From assembly GCA_013791775.1 (NCBI GenBank), contig VMTE01000033.1:1-60561 (forward strand): a stretch of DNA of 60,561 nt. Direction: 5' to 3'. This DNA is from Hyphomonas sp. (GTDB lineage Bacteria; Pseudomonadota; Alphaproteobacteria; Caulobacterales; Hyphomonadaceae). Position numbers and translations under genes: made by a program. Positions 1 through 8,889 of this stretch are shown here, piece after piece (positions within the stretch are counted from its first letter, which is position 1; the number at the start of each line of letters is the position of its first letter). Below the pieces are notes generated by a model, which saw only the letters and a program-made list of their open reading frames with translations, made no database searches and was not told the DNA's origin.

Positions 1-118
1 ACAATCAACCCGACAAACCTCTTGCGCGCGTCAATCAATGACGCAATCATCCAAAAACCGCGACACCAGATTCTCATCCTGATTGTCGCGCGCTTCTCAT
101 CCAGAATGTCGCGCTACA
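1..118 (-). mobile_element. IS21-type insertion sequence end (terminal repeats)
   Basis: Two copies of a 21-base repeat with the pattern TTCTCATCC...TGTCGCGC lie at 71-91 and 94-114 with a 23-base period. The same repeats occur inverted at the far right of the window (60425-60444 and 60448-60468). Read outward from the boundary the element begins TGTAGCGCGACA near base 118. Multiple short terminal repeats and a TG start are typical of IS21-family ends. The transposase genes would lie to the left, outside the window, so the family call rests on the ends alone. Confidence 0.55.
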
Positions 119-234
119 CGCTAGCAGATTTTACACGCGCTCAGAAGGGCGGCGAAATGACGAAAGAGCATGCTCCAAGCCGGTGAGTCTGAGAGACAAG
201 ACCCTAGCGTTCCTGGTTCATTTCGAAAGCCCTT

Positions 235-1434
235 TCAGTCCAGCGTCAGAAAGTACCGGGTGGATTTGAGTTCCCCCTCTCGGACGATCGCGCCTTTGGC
301 GACCATGTCCGCAAGGTCTCGGGTCGCCGTTGCGGTCGTCGCTCCCGTGATCGTCATATTATTCTTCGCGCTCAGGCCGCCCTTGAATCCCTCAATCCCC
401 TCCGCGAACATGCGCAGCAACGCCTTTTCCTGCCTTGTGTTCAATTGCCCTCCGAGCCAGTCGAAGAGGCGGGTCTTGGCCAGCATGAAGTCGACTTGCC
501 GCAGGCTCCTGTCCTGCGCCTCGAGCGCGATGTCCGCAAACCAGTTCAACCATCGGTCCGCGTTCAGAGTGGCGCTTGCCAGCTCCAGTTCGCGGTAATA
601 GTCCTTGCGATGGCGCAGCAGGGCGCCAGCCAGAGAAGTAAAGACAGGCCGCTGTCGCCCTTTAGCGAGCGCCTTTTTACGAGATTGCGCGGCCAATCCG
701 ATCATTCCCGTCTTCATACGGATGGATGCACTCAAACCAGAGATGCGCAAGTCCGGATCGTTCGATCGGAAGCAGCGGCACCTCGCCTGTCGGCGCGGTT
801 CGGCTAAACCAGGCGATAAACGCCGCCATGTGGCCGGGAACAACGCTTGACGGCGGCGCCTCATAGTGAACTTTTGGCGCATAGGAAGCGCCCGATATGA
901 TCTGCATCGGTTCTTCATGCTAGCGATAGCCACCGACGCTCTTCAGGTTGCTGCGGCGTTCAGCATTTTTAGGTGCCAGCGATGAAGCATCCCCTCCGAA
1001 AGCGGATCACCTGTTGTCATCAGAAGGTCGACCATCATTTCCGCAATCCCGCTTTCGGCAGGGCGCTCGGATGTCGGGGTTGCCTTCAGCCGGAGGGCAC
1101 GATGAATGGAGTATTGGACACTTGCCCGATCCAGCGTTTCCCCCTCGATCTGAGACGTATCGATCGCTTCCATGCTCATGACCGAAATGCTCAGGCCGCT
1201 CCTGTCTTCATCGAAAATATGACGGGACGCACCGATCAGGACGCCGGCCTGTTCGAGAAAATGGGCCTCGCGCGCGGCGAGTTTCTGCCGGTCCAGGACG
1301 AAGTCAGGCCGGTCGCGACGTTCCCAAGCATGATCGAGAACACTCCATTTTTCGATCACAATATGTGGGAAAAGTGATTGATAAACGGGCATTTTATCGA
1401 TCCTGGCGCGCCAGGACGAGGGCAAGTTCTTCAT
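235..1434 (-). pseudogene. Fic family protein (DUF4172 type), frameshifted
   Basis: Three reading frames on the minus strand together give one Fic AMP-transferase-like protein. The N-terminal part (943-1434) holds the inhibitory-helix motif TSQIEGE. The middle part (about 690-907) holds the Fic motif as HPYEDGNDRIGR, with the usual Asn of DGNGR changed to DGNDR. The C-terminal part (235 to about 690) ends in the wing that closes STRYFLTLD. Frames break near 943 and again at an A5 tract just after the Fic motif, where the middle frame meets a TAA. The start is uncertain: ATG at 1434 or 1392. The damaged catalytic motif and two breaks argue for a dead gene. The downstream half is homologous to an inverted fragment at 1635-2215. 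Confidence 0.75.
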
Positions 1435-1634
1435 ATGAACCGCAGCGTTCCTTGGAAAATCCGGAATGTTCTGCAGGTTAGCTCCTGGACCGTGAGGCGG
1501 CTGAGGCACTTTGATCCTGGGCGGGAAGACTGACCTTTCGGCCAACACAGCAGGCTTGATCCCCTCCAGCGCCGTGCCGGATCAGATGACGACGTTAGTC
1601 GGATAGTTTAACAGCACCGCGCCATCCGGCACAA

Positions 1635-2215
1635 AGCCGTTGCTACCGGTTGAGCGAGCCGGTCTGGCTCATCTGTGGTTTGAGTGCATCCATCCGTATG
1701 AAGACGGGAATGGCCGGATCGGTCGCGCCATCTCCGAAAAAGGCGCTTGCGCAGGGACGTCAGCGGCCGGTCTTTACCTCGCTGCTGGCGGGCGCACTGC
1801 TGCGTCATCGGAAGGACTATTATAGCGAACTGGAACTGGCGAGCCGGACGCTGAATGCGGACCGTTGGCTCGTCTGGTTCGCGGATATCGCGCTTGAAGC
1901 GCAGGACCGAAGCTGCCGGCAGGTCGACTTCATGCTGGCCAAGACCCGCCTCTTCGATCGGCTTGAGGGACAATTGAATGAGTGGCAGGAAAAAGCGCTG
2001 TTGCGGATGTTCGCCGAGGGCATAGACGGGTTCAGGGGCGGCCTCAGCGCGAAGAACTATATGACCATTACGGGCGCACCGACCGCTACAGCCCTACGCG
2101 GGACCTTCTGGACATGGCTAAAAAGGACGCCCTGGTCCGCCAGGGCGAATTCAAGGCGACGCGATATTTTCTGAACCTGGACCAAGGACTGTTGAGGTTC
2201 AGCGTAATCGGATGA
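1635..2215 (+). pseudogene. Fic family protein, C-terminal fragment, frameshifted
   Basis: The fragment starts abruptly within a Fic domain and keeps an intact-looking motif HPYEDGNGRIGR. It then shifts frame at GAAAAAGG (removing one A would restore the frame) and again near 2095, before a C-terminal wing ending ATRYFLNLD. The N-terminal half is absent. The sequence parallels the minus-strand Fic remnant at 235-907 at clearly less than full identity, so this is an old inverted duplication or two related insertions. Both copies carry the frame break at the same A5 tract. The stretch 1435-1634 between them shows no gene. Confidence 0.7.
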
Positions 2216-2452
2216 CGGTGGCGCAGAGATAGATCAAGGCGCTGTAGCTGTGTGGCCGGCTTTGCCTCCGCCGAAAATCAACGCCGGAGAAGTCCAGTTT
2301 TCAAGCCGTTTAATTTTCGGGATGATTACCCGATAGGGAATGGCCCTTTTTTAATCCGGCAATCCCGCCGGTCAGACCACCAAAATGTGGCCCCTTTTAT
2401 TGCCAGCGTTCACAAGTTTGGCTGTGCGACGCAAAATGCGAACGCCTCGCCG

Positions 2453-2854
2453 TCACTTTGACCAGTTCGCGAGACGCAAGCCCCCGACGCGGTTGAACTC
2501 GCCTTCATTGTTCGTAACGAGACACAGGCCCCTGGAGCGGGCGTGACCGGCTATCATGACGTCGAAAGGCCCGATCGGGGTTCCAGCTGTCGCCAGCTCC
2601 GCACGGATCTGGCCAGCGTGTTCGGCTGCACCGAGGTCAAAGTCGAGGAGCTCGAGACGCCCAAGCAGGCCCTCTATGATTTCCAGGTTGCGGCGGACGG
2701 CCTGCGATTTGTGCGCGCCGTAGAGAAGCTCCATCGCCGTGACGCTCGATGCGCAGATCTCTCCGTCATGCGCCTCGAAGTGCTGGCGAACCACGTCCGG
2801 CTTGTTCTTGATCGTGTAGATCAGAATATTCGTATCCAGCATGTATCGAAGCAT
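2453..2854 (-). CDS. vapC: VapC-type PIN-domain ribonuclease toxin
   Basis: A 133-residue PIN-domain protein with the N-terminal signature MLDTNILIY (first acidic residue Asp7), a central TAMELLYGA containing the conserved Glu, and a C-terminal PFDVMIAGHA followed by VTNNEGEFNRV, which supply the remaining metal-binding acids. VapC toxins are Mg2+-dependent endoribonucleases that cleave tRNA or rRNA and are neutralised by VapB. The length is normal for the family. The start codon overlaps the stop of the upstream antitoxin (TGATG), indicating translational coupling. The module sits among decayed genes, as is common for toxin-antitoxin cassettes. The ribonuclease target cannot be read from sequence. 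Confidence 0.9.
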   Translation of the reverse strand: MLRYMLDTNILIYTIKNKPDVVRQHFEAHDGEICASSVTAMELLYGAHKSQAVRRNLEIIEGLLGRLELLDFDLGAAEHAGQIRAELATAGTPIGPFDVMIAGHARSRGLCLVTNNEGEFNRVGGLRLANWSK

Positions 2855-3063
2855 CAGAGCGCCGAGCGCTCCTGGTCTGCGGGCTGTTCACGCTCTTCCA
2901 TGAAATCGCGGCTGACCCCCTCACTCTCGAACCATGCTGCCCAGCTTTGTTCAGAGGGTGTGATAACCCAACTGCGGCCGCGGCGCTGTATGTCGACACT
3001 CGTGACGCCGTCGGGCAGGCGCACCGATTTCGGGAAACGAACGGCTTGTGTCTTGTTCGTCAT
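2854..3063 (-). CDS. vapB: VapB-type antitoxin (AbrB/MazE-like fold)
   Basis: A 69-residue protein starting at the ATG at 3063 (MTNKTQAVRFPKSVRLPDGV). An N-terminal SpoVT/AbrB DNA-binding strand set is followed by a polar C-terminal tail that would wrap the toxin. The longer in-frame extension upstream begins with an implausible hydrophobic stretch and would run through the operator, so it was rejected. The gene overlaps vapC by one base in the classic antitoxin-first order. Autoregulation is likely through the palindromic site at 3118-3138. Confidence 0.85.
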   Translation of the reverse strand: MTNKTQAVRFPKSVRLPDGVTSVDIQRRGRSWVITPSEQSWAAWFESEGVSRDFMEEREQPADQERSAL

Positions 3064-3117
3064 GAATACCGATCCACGCTCCATGTCACACGTCTCCCTT
3101 ACAAGTCCGCAAATGAA

Positions 3118-3138
3118 GTATATACAAATAGTATATAC
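3118..3138 (-). promoter_or_regulatory. Putative VapB/VapBC operator
   Basis: Two copies of the self-complementary octamer GTATATAC (3118-3125 and 3131-3138) are separated by AAATA, 55 bases upstream of the vapB start. AbrB-fold antitoxins bind such paired AT-rich inverted repeats to repress their own operon. The position and symmetry support the call. Confidence 0.65.
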
Positions 3139-3608
3139 GGCCGATCCTGTCAACCTCCTCATGCTGGCAACTGTTGTATCCGCCGCCGTCTGCCATCAGC
3201 CGTCTGGGTCACCAGGTCTGACTTCACGTCAAATGAGTTCAAGCGCAGCCGCGAACAGGATCCCCTTGTTTTCCGCAAACCCGCGCCCGGCAACACCTGC
3301 GAAGATGCACTGGAAAAGTGATGGCGGTTTTCCCGCGCGCCAGACAATGCATACTGTCGTGAACCGGTCGCCCGTCAGCTGATCGGCGTCTACGATGAGG
3401 TGCCCCTGCCATTTGGAAACCGGCCCGCGTTTCACATCACTCACGACGGCGTCATCCTCACAGATGCAGGCATCGTTGAAGGCGGCGGCGTTGGTGCAGC
3501 CCTTCCGGTGATTGGCGTGCTCGCTGCAGCTGGCGCAGCGGCCGCTGCCGGCGGCGGGAGTGACCGCGCCTCCAGCCCGTGATCTGATCGGGATATCCAG
3601 TTCTTTTG

Positions 3609-3638
3609 GCCCGCCGGATAATCTCCAGCGGGCTTTTT
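3609..3638 (+). terminator. Rho-independent terminator-like hairpin
   Basis: The stem GCCCGC (3609-3614) pairs with GCGGGC (3628-3633) across a 13-base loop and is followed by TTTTT. It lies 26 bases after the stop of the Ala/Gly-rich frame at 3400-3582, suggesting the end of a former transcript. Confidence 0.55.
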
Positions 3639-4022
3639 GATGGGGCTGGGCCAGGATTTCGTGATGACGATCACTTCCCGCATCTCTTTGCCAGCGAAGT
3701 TGAGACGCACGGTTTGCGGACGTCCCGAAAATGGGTTCCGGCACTGAGCAATTTCGGATTTCTGCGAGGAGCCTCCCAGGCTGCAGGAGCCACTGGTGCG
3801 ATATCTCGGGTAGAAATTCAGGCGATCTGACCTTTCCTCCTTTGCGTTCGTGCCGTATGGTTTTGCCCGGGTGGGCCGGCGCGGTGATAAGGTCCCTGAC
3901 TGAAAGCCTCGCCCCGTTGCGCATGCTTCGCGGTTTTCCGACGGCCCACCTTTTTCTTTTTTGGGTTGCATTTTTTCTTTCCTGTTGTAGAACCCAACTT
4001 AGCGTCTTCGCAAGGAGAAGCT

Positions 4023-4174
4023 CGGGGCGTCGGAAACCCTGCCAGAGCATGAACCTGACAATCGTCGCCCGAGTGGTGCGGATAGTCTGTCATCTGCCTG
4101 CAGGCTTGCAGTTGCTTTGAGCGTTCCTCCGGGCTCGGACGCACGGGGCGTCGGAAACCCTGGTGAAGCATGAA
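4023..4174. repeat. 31-base direct repeat pair, 121 bases apart
   Basis: CGGGGCGTCGGAAACCCTG is identical at 4023-4041 and 4144-4162. After four unrelated bases each copy continues AGCATGAA (4046-4053 and 4167-4174). The function is unknown. It lies upstream of the sigma-factor gene and could be a binding site or a short duplication. Confidence 0.6.
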
Positions 4175-4290
4175 GTCCTGACTGTGCGCCTGATCGCGCA
4201 GCCGATGACGATTGCCTTGGTTTCCCGTCCCGAAGCACGCGCACGAGGACGCCATGATGGTCGATGACTTAAGAAGATCGGGGCAACAGC

Positions 4291-4947
4291 ATGTCTGACA
4301 TGCCTGCCGGATCCGGCGCACCCCATCCGGCGCGCCTGAGACAGCCGTCGGCCGAGGAGGTCCGCGCTGTTCCGGATCTCATAAATTCTCCGCCGGAAGC
4401 AGAGGCGGCCCTAAACGGGGCAAAAGCGCTCTCCCAGCTCTTCCGGTCCCAGTATGGTCAGCTTCTGAGATTCTGCCGTGTACGGATCAGGAGCGAGGCG
4501 GACGCAGAAGATATCGTGCAGACGGCCTTCCTGTCGGCGCGGCGCGCCTATCCCGACAAGGGCGTTGAGGAGCTCCGCCCACTGCTCTTCACCCTGGTGC
4601 GCAACCTCTCCCTCAACCATCTGAAGCTCTACTGGAACCAGATGCGTGACGGCGAGGACATCAGCGAGGCGGGAGCCGGCCTGGCCTGCCCGCATAGCCC
4701 GACACCGGAGAAGCAGCTTATGGACGCGCAGGACCTGGCGATCGTGGAGGCCTCACTGTCCGGAATGATCCCGCGCCGGCGCGAAGCGCTGAGGCTGCAC
4801 AGGATCGAGGGGCTGACCTATGCCGAAATCGCGAAACTCTTGTCTGTTTCTCCCACGACGGTCAAAAGTGATGTGGCGGAGGCGGTGGCGGAAGTTGCAG
4901 AAGACCTCGCGCGCGCCGGGCGCCGGACGGATGGCTCGGCTGAGTGA
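4291..4947 (+). CDS. ECF-type RNA polymerase sigma factor (FecI-like)
   Basis: A 218-residue sigma-70 family protein. Region 2 (about residues 45-110) includes the run from LFRSQYGQLLRFC to EDIVQTAFLSA. Region 4 (about 155-205) has the helix-turn-helix LTYAEIAKLLSVSPTTVKSDV. The stop overlaps the FecR gene (GTGA), followed by a TonB receptor with an STN domain, which is the standard iron-starvation/cell-surface-signalling order. It should direct polymerase to the receptor and isopeptidase promoters when the receptor binds its ligand. Sigma-FecR-receptor sets next to a lasso isopeptidase are known from proteobacterial lasso clusters, so the inferred ligand is the lasso peptide. Confidence 0.9.
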   Translation: MSDMPAGSGAPHPARLRQPSAEEVRAVPDLINSPPEAEAALNGAKALSQLFRSQYGQLLRFCRVRIRSEADAEDIVQTAFLSARRAYPDKGVEELRPLLFTLVRNLSLNHLKLYWNQMRDGEDISEAGAGLACPHSPTPEKQLMDAQDLAIVEASLSGMIPRRREALRLHRIEGLTYAEIAKLLSVSPTTVKSDVAEAVAEVAEDLARAGRRTDGSAE

Positions 4948-5924
4948 CAGGCAAGATGATGGTCCAGGGCGATCATGCAAGCCGGGTGAAAGCGGCTGCC
5001 CGCTGGTACGCAGAACTGCAGGCGCCGGAGGCGGGGGCTGAAACCTGGGACGCGTTCCGCGCCTGGGAGCGTCACCCGGCCAACGCCGCTGCCTTTCGCG
5101 AAATCGAGGCGGCGCTGAGCACGCTCGACCGGTCGTCATTGGCGGCACATGCGGCGGTGCGGGCCAGGCCGCCTCAGCGCGCACGCGTCTGGCTCGGCGC
5201 GGTCGCTGCGGCGGTGGTGATGGCCGCACTGGGCGCGGCGACGCTTTTTAGTGGACGCGCGGCGCAGCCGCCCGCCGACACGCTGCCCCTCGTCTATGCG
5301 ACATCGGTCGGCGAACAGCGCCTTCTCGAACTCGCGGACGGGTCATCGGTGCGGCTGAACACGGCAAGCCGGATAGAGGTGGCCTTTTCTGCCCAAGAGC
5401 GCCTTGTCCGGCTGACCGGCGGACAAGCCTTTTTCGAGGTCGAGCCGGACGCTGTTCCCTTTGTCGTCGATGCGGCGGCCTCCCGGACCCGCGCGCTTGG
5501 AACGGCCTTCGACGTGTTCGTCAAGGCGGAGGGCGCTCAGGTCACCCTTCTCGAAGGCTCGGTCAGCGTAGTGTCACCCGGGTCTGCGGCAGGGGAACTT
5601 ACTATGCTTGAACCCGGCGACCGGTTGGTGATCTCGGGCGGCAAGGCGCAGCCGGTAGTGCAAGTGGATCTCGCCGCGGCGCTATCCTGGCGCACCGGTA
5701 TCCTCCAGTTCGCCGATGTCCGCCTCGCCGACGCGGTCGACGAGCTGAACCGGTATTCTGGCACCAGGATCGTTGTCCAGGATCCTGCCCTAGCCGAAGA
5801 ACGCCTCAGCGGGTCGTTCAAGGCGGGCGACCAGGAGATGTTTGTCTCGGCGCTGTCCCTATTCCTCCCGGTCGAGGCCGAGCGCTCCGGCAATACGATC
5901 CAGATTGTCCTGGCCAGCGACTGA
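4944..5924 (+). CDS. FecR-type transmembrane anti-sigma factor/signal transducer
   Basis: A 326-residue FecR protein. Residues 1-75 are the cytoplasmic domain (DUF4880-like, with WDAFRAWERHPANAAAF) that would hold the sigma factor. A single membrane helix follows near 85-108 (WLGAVAAAVVMAALGAATLF). The periplasmic FecR domain spans about 120-230 (from TSVGEQRLLELADGSSVRLN) and a C-terminal DUF4974-like part contacts the receptor's STN domain. The start may be GTG 4944, overlapping the sigma gene by four bases, or ATG 4956. It relays occupancy of the outer-membrane receptor to the sigma factor, probably by regulated proteolysis as in Fec/Fox systems. Confidence 0.9.
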   Translation: MTGKMMVQGDHASRVKAAARWYAELQAPEAGAETWDAFRAWERHPANAAAFREIEAALSTLDRSSLAAHAAVRARPPQRARVWLGAVAAAVVMAALGAATLFSGRAAQPPADTLPLVYATSVGEQRLLELADGSSVRLNTASRIEVAFSAQERLVRLTGGQAFFEVEPDAVPFVVDAAASRTRALGTAFDVFVKAEGAQVTLLEGSVSVVSPGSAAGELTMLEPGDRLVISGGKAQPVVQVDLAAALSWRTGILQFADVRLADAVDELNRYSGTRIVVQDPALAEERLSGSFKAGDQEMFVSALSLFLPVEAERSGNTIQIVLASD

Positions 5925-5959
5925 CCGCGGCAAGAGCCTCTGGTCGGTTCCCTCAATAA

Positions 5960-5975
5960 AATCCTTGTACGGATT
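5960..5975. promoter_or_regulatory. Small inverted repeat upstream of the lasso-type receptor gene
   Basis: AATCC (5960-5964) and GGATT (5971-5975) form an inverted repeat with a 6-base spacer in the 164-base gap between the FecR gene and the receptor start. It is placed where an operator or ECF promoter element would be expected. The symmetry is short, so the call is weak. Confidence 0.3.
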
Positions 5976-6088
5976 AAAAAGATTCGCGCGCAAGGCCGCG
6001 TATGTTTTCCGACCTTTTCCCGGAGACGGTTGTTGTTCCTCCAGTTGCTGCAGCGAAGGGCCGCAGCGCGGGGAAAAGGGAAGACAAC

Positions 6089-8845
6089 ATGGGTCGGTCG
6101 AAAGATTTGAGACGCAGCCTGCTGGGCGCTGCCGCGCTGTCGGTATTTGTGGCCGGGCCGCTCGGGAGCGCACGCGCCGAGGCGCCGCGCGCCGCGGCGG
6201 CGGTAGAGGTCAGCATCGAGGCGTCCGCGCTCGGAGATGCCCTCCGGGCGTTCAGCGCGCAGGCCGGAATATCCGTGATTTTTTCGGAGCGCCAGGTCGC
6301 GGGCCGCGAGGCGGCTGCGCTGAAAGGCGCTTATACGCCGGACGCAGCGCTGCGCAGGTTGCTGGACGGGACGGGCCTGCAAGCCGTGCGGGGAGAGGGC
6401 GGGGCCTATGTACTGCGCGGGGCCGCGCCGGACGGCACACCCGGAGGCGGCGCCGGGGAGGATGAAAAGCCGGGCGCGCCCGCGCGTGTGCCGCAACCGG
6501 ATCCTGAAATTGCAGCAACGGAGCTGCGGGCCGAAACGGTAATTGTCACGGGCACGAGCCTGCGCGGGCTGGCGCCCGAGAGCTCGCCGCTGCAGGTCTT
6601 TACGCGTGAAGAGATCCTCGGGTCGGGCGTGACGACGACGGAACAGTTCATCCGTACACTGCCGCAGAACTTCGGAGGCGGATCGACGGAGTTCACGGCG
6701 GGCGGCCTGCCGAATGACATCAATTCAAGGCAAAACTTCACGTTCGGGACAGGCGCGAACCTGCGCGGTCTTGGTTCACGCGGGACGCTGGTCCTGCTTG
6801 ATGGCAACCGTCTCGCGCCGACCTCCGGGATCGGAGATTTTGTGGACCTGTCACTCATTCCGGTCTCGGCGCTCGATCGCGTCGATGTCCTCACCGACGG
6901 CGCGTCCTCGATCTATGGCGGGGACGCTGTCGCCGGCGTGATCAACTTCGTGCTGCGCGGCGACTATGAAGGTGCGGAGACGTCGCTCCGGTACGGGTCT
7001 GTCACGCAGGGCGACATGGACGAATACCGCCTCAGCCAGACGGTCGGCACCGCCTGGGAGGGCGGATCGGTGCTGGGCACTTACGAGTATTTCAACCGGG
7101 GCGCCCTGAGCCTTGCCGACCGCCCGTCCATTGCCGCGCCTGAACTGCTCAACGGCCAGGCGATTACAGCGATCGATGCGTTTGATCTCCAGCCGGAGCA
7201 GAAACGCCACAGCGCCGTCCTGTCACTCAGGCAGCAGCTGGGGACTCGCCTCAGCCTGCGCGGCACGGGATTTTACTCGAGGCGGACTGTCGACAGCTCG
7301 ACCGTACTCGCAAGCGTCGCGAGCACCATCACGCGGTCGGATACAAGTTCGGAAAACATCGCGCTCAATATCGCGGCCAGCTACGAGATCTCGCCCCAAT
7401 GGCAGGCGTCCGTCAGCGCGAACTTCAGTGAAGTGAGGAACAAGGAAGTCATCGGGAGCCTGGTGACGCCGCCTCGCGCGCCGAATGTGTCTGATTTCAA
7501 GTCCCGACTGCTGTCCCTCGACGCCCTGCTGAACGGCGATGTGATGTCTGTCCCGGGCGGCCAGGTTGTGGCCGCGATCGGCGCGCAGGTGCGCCGGGAG
7601 GAGTTCGATTTCCAGACGAGGGGGGCCGCCAAGCTGAGGGATGGCACGCGGGACGTGTCTGCGCTCTTTGGCGAAGTGCTGGTTCCTGTCATTGGCCCGG
7701 ACAACGCTTTTCCATGGGCAGAGCGACTGGAAGTCAACCTGTCGGGCCGCGTCGATGACTATTCGGACTTCGGGCGCTCTGCGAACCCCAAAATAGGCGT
7801 CCTCTGGTCCCCGGATGAGTCCCTGATGATCCGGGGGTCTTACAGCACGTCATTTGCGCCGCCGGCGTTGGGGCGCTCCGGAGCCATCGACCGTGCGGGG
7901 AGTGTGTTTCCCTATTCCTTCATCCTGAGCCGTCTGCGCTTTCCCCTGCCTGATCCGTCCCTTGCCGGCGTCGACTACCTCGTCACAGGCGGGACGCAAG
8001 CAAACCTCGAACCCGAGACATCGCGGGCATTCACGTTCGGATTCGATCAGGCGTTTTCCGTAGGTCGTCACAACTGGTCCGTGAACGGGACATTCTACGA
8101 CATCGCGTTTGAAGACCGGCTCGGCACGACGCCGCTCCCCCAGAACCTCAATTCCAACTTTGCCCCGAACATTGCGTTCAGCGATCCGGGCGCGTTGCCA
8201 CCCGGAACCGTGATCTTTTTCCCTACCCAGGACGAGATCAACGCCTTGCTGGCAACCTTTACCCAGCCCGTGGTTCTGGTGGCCGGAGGCAGGCTCAGCA
8301 ATATCGGGATCATCAACAATGCCAACGTGGTCCGCAACCTTGCGTCTACCGAGACCCAGGGCCTCGACCTCCAGGTCGGGTATGATGTGGACACGCCGCT
8401 CGGCGCCGTTTCGGCGAGCCTCAATGCCAATTACCTCTTTGGCTTTTCGGAGCAGGCCTCCGCCACCACGCCGGTAGTCGAGACTGTGAATTCCATGTTC
8501 AATCCTGTCGACCTCAAACTGAGGGGCCGGGTGGGGCTCAGCCGGGCAGGGTTCGCCGGCAGCCTCTTCGTGAACTACACGGACAGTTACAAGACGGATG
8601 GGACGGCGGCGGCCATTCCGATATCGTCCTGGACGACGGTTGATCTCTCGCTCGCCTATCAGTTCGATGACAGCCGGCACGGACCGTTCGAGGGCACGCG
8701 GATCGGTCTCTCGGTCACCAACCTCCTTGATGAGCCGCCGCCAGCAGCGCCCGCCAGCGGACTGTTCAGGATTGCCGGCTACGATCCGGCGAATGCCTCG
8801 CCGCTCGGCCGGTTTGTCGCCATCGAGATCAGCAAGTCGTTCTGA
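6089..8845 (+). CDS. TonB-dependent outer-membrane receptor with STN signalling domain
   Basis: A 918-residue receptor. A signal peptide ends near SARAEAPR. A secretin/TonB short N-terminal (STN) domain lies at about 35-105, containing SIEASALGDALRAFSAQAG. Next come a plug domain beginning near ETVIVTGTSLRG (probably containing the TonB box) and a 22-strand-type barrel ending in an aromatic residue (FVAIEISKSF). ATG 6089 is chosen over ATG 6002 because it has AGGGAAG just upstream and directly gives the signal peptide. The STN domain would touch FecR at 4944-5924. Placed directly before the isopeptidase, it probably imports the lasso peptide, as inferred for astexin-type clusters. A siderophore ligand is the alternative. 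Confidence 0.9.
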   Translation: MGRSKDLRRSLLGAAALSVFVAGPLGSARAEAPRAAAAVEVSIEASALGDALRAFSAQAGISVIFSERQVAGREAAALKGAYTPDAALRRLLDGTGLQAVRGEGGAYVLRGAAPDGTPGGGAGEDEKPGAPARVPQPDPEIAATELRAETVIVTGTSLRGLAPESSPLQVFTREEILGSGVTTTEQFIRTLPQNFGGGSTEFTAGGLPNDINSRQNFTFGTGANLRGLGSRGTLVLLDGNRLAPTSGIGDFVDLSLIPVSALDRVDVLTDGASSIYGGDAVAGVINFVLRGDYEGAETSLRYGSVTQGDMDEYRLSQTVGTAWEGGSVLGTYEYFNRGALSLADRPSIAAPELLNGQAITAIDAFDLQPEQKRHSAVLSLRQQLGTRLSLRGTGFYSRRTVDSSTVLASVASTITRSDTSSENIALNIAASYEISPQWQASVSANFSEVRNKEVIGSLVTPPRAPNVSDFKSRLLSLDALLNGDVMSVPGGQVVAAIGAQVRREEFDFQTRGAAKLRDGTRDVSALFGEVLVPVIGPDNAFPWAERLEVNLSGRVDDYSDFGRSANPKIGVLWSPDESLMIRGSYSTSFAPPALGRSGAIDRAGSVFPYSFILSRLRFPLPDPSLAGVDYLVTGGTQANLEPETSRAFTFGFDQAFSVGRHNWSVNGTFYDIAFEDRLGTTPLPQNLNSNFAPNIAFSDPGALPPGTVIFFPTQDEINALLATFTQPVVLVAGGRLSNIGIINNANVVRNLASTETQGLDLQVGYDVDTPLGAVSASLNANYLFGFSEQASATTPVVETVNSMFNPVDLKLRGRVGLSRAGFAGSLFVNYTDSYKTDGTAAAIPISSWTTVDLSLAYQFDDSRHGPFEGTRIGLSVTNLLDEPPPAAPASGLFRIAGYDPANASPLGRFVAIEISKSF

Positions 8846-8889
8846 CACACCCCCCCCCTCAGTCCACGGAAAAAAAAGGAGTTCGCACG

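Larger units (their letters stand above)
3139..4290. other. No recognisable gene; unassigned accessory DNA
   Basis: No reading frame here resembles a known family. A short Ala/Gly-rich frame runs on the plus strand to a TGA at 3580-3582 and precedes a terminator-like hairpin at 3609-3638, so the tail of a lost gene may remain. Long minus-strand frames (3229-4050, 3818-4321) have no domain signature or ribosome binding site. A 31-base imperfect direct repeat lies at 4023-4053 and 4144-4174. The stretch also contains whatever promoter serves the sigma factor at 4291. Confidence 0.5.

Noticed and set aside
3400-3582. A 60-residue Ala/Gly-rich peptide as a RiPP precursor
   Set aside because: No ribosome site or modifying enzyme is adjacent and the frame is open further upstream; more likely the tail of a lost gene.
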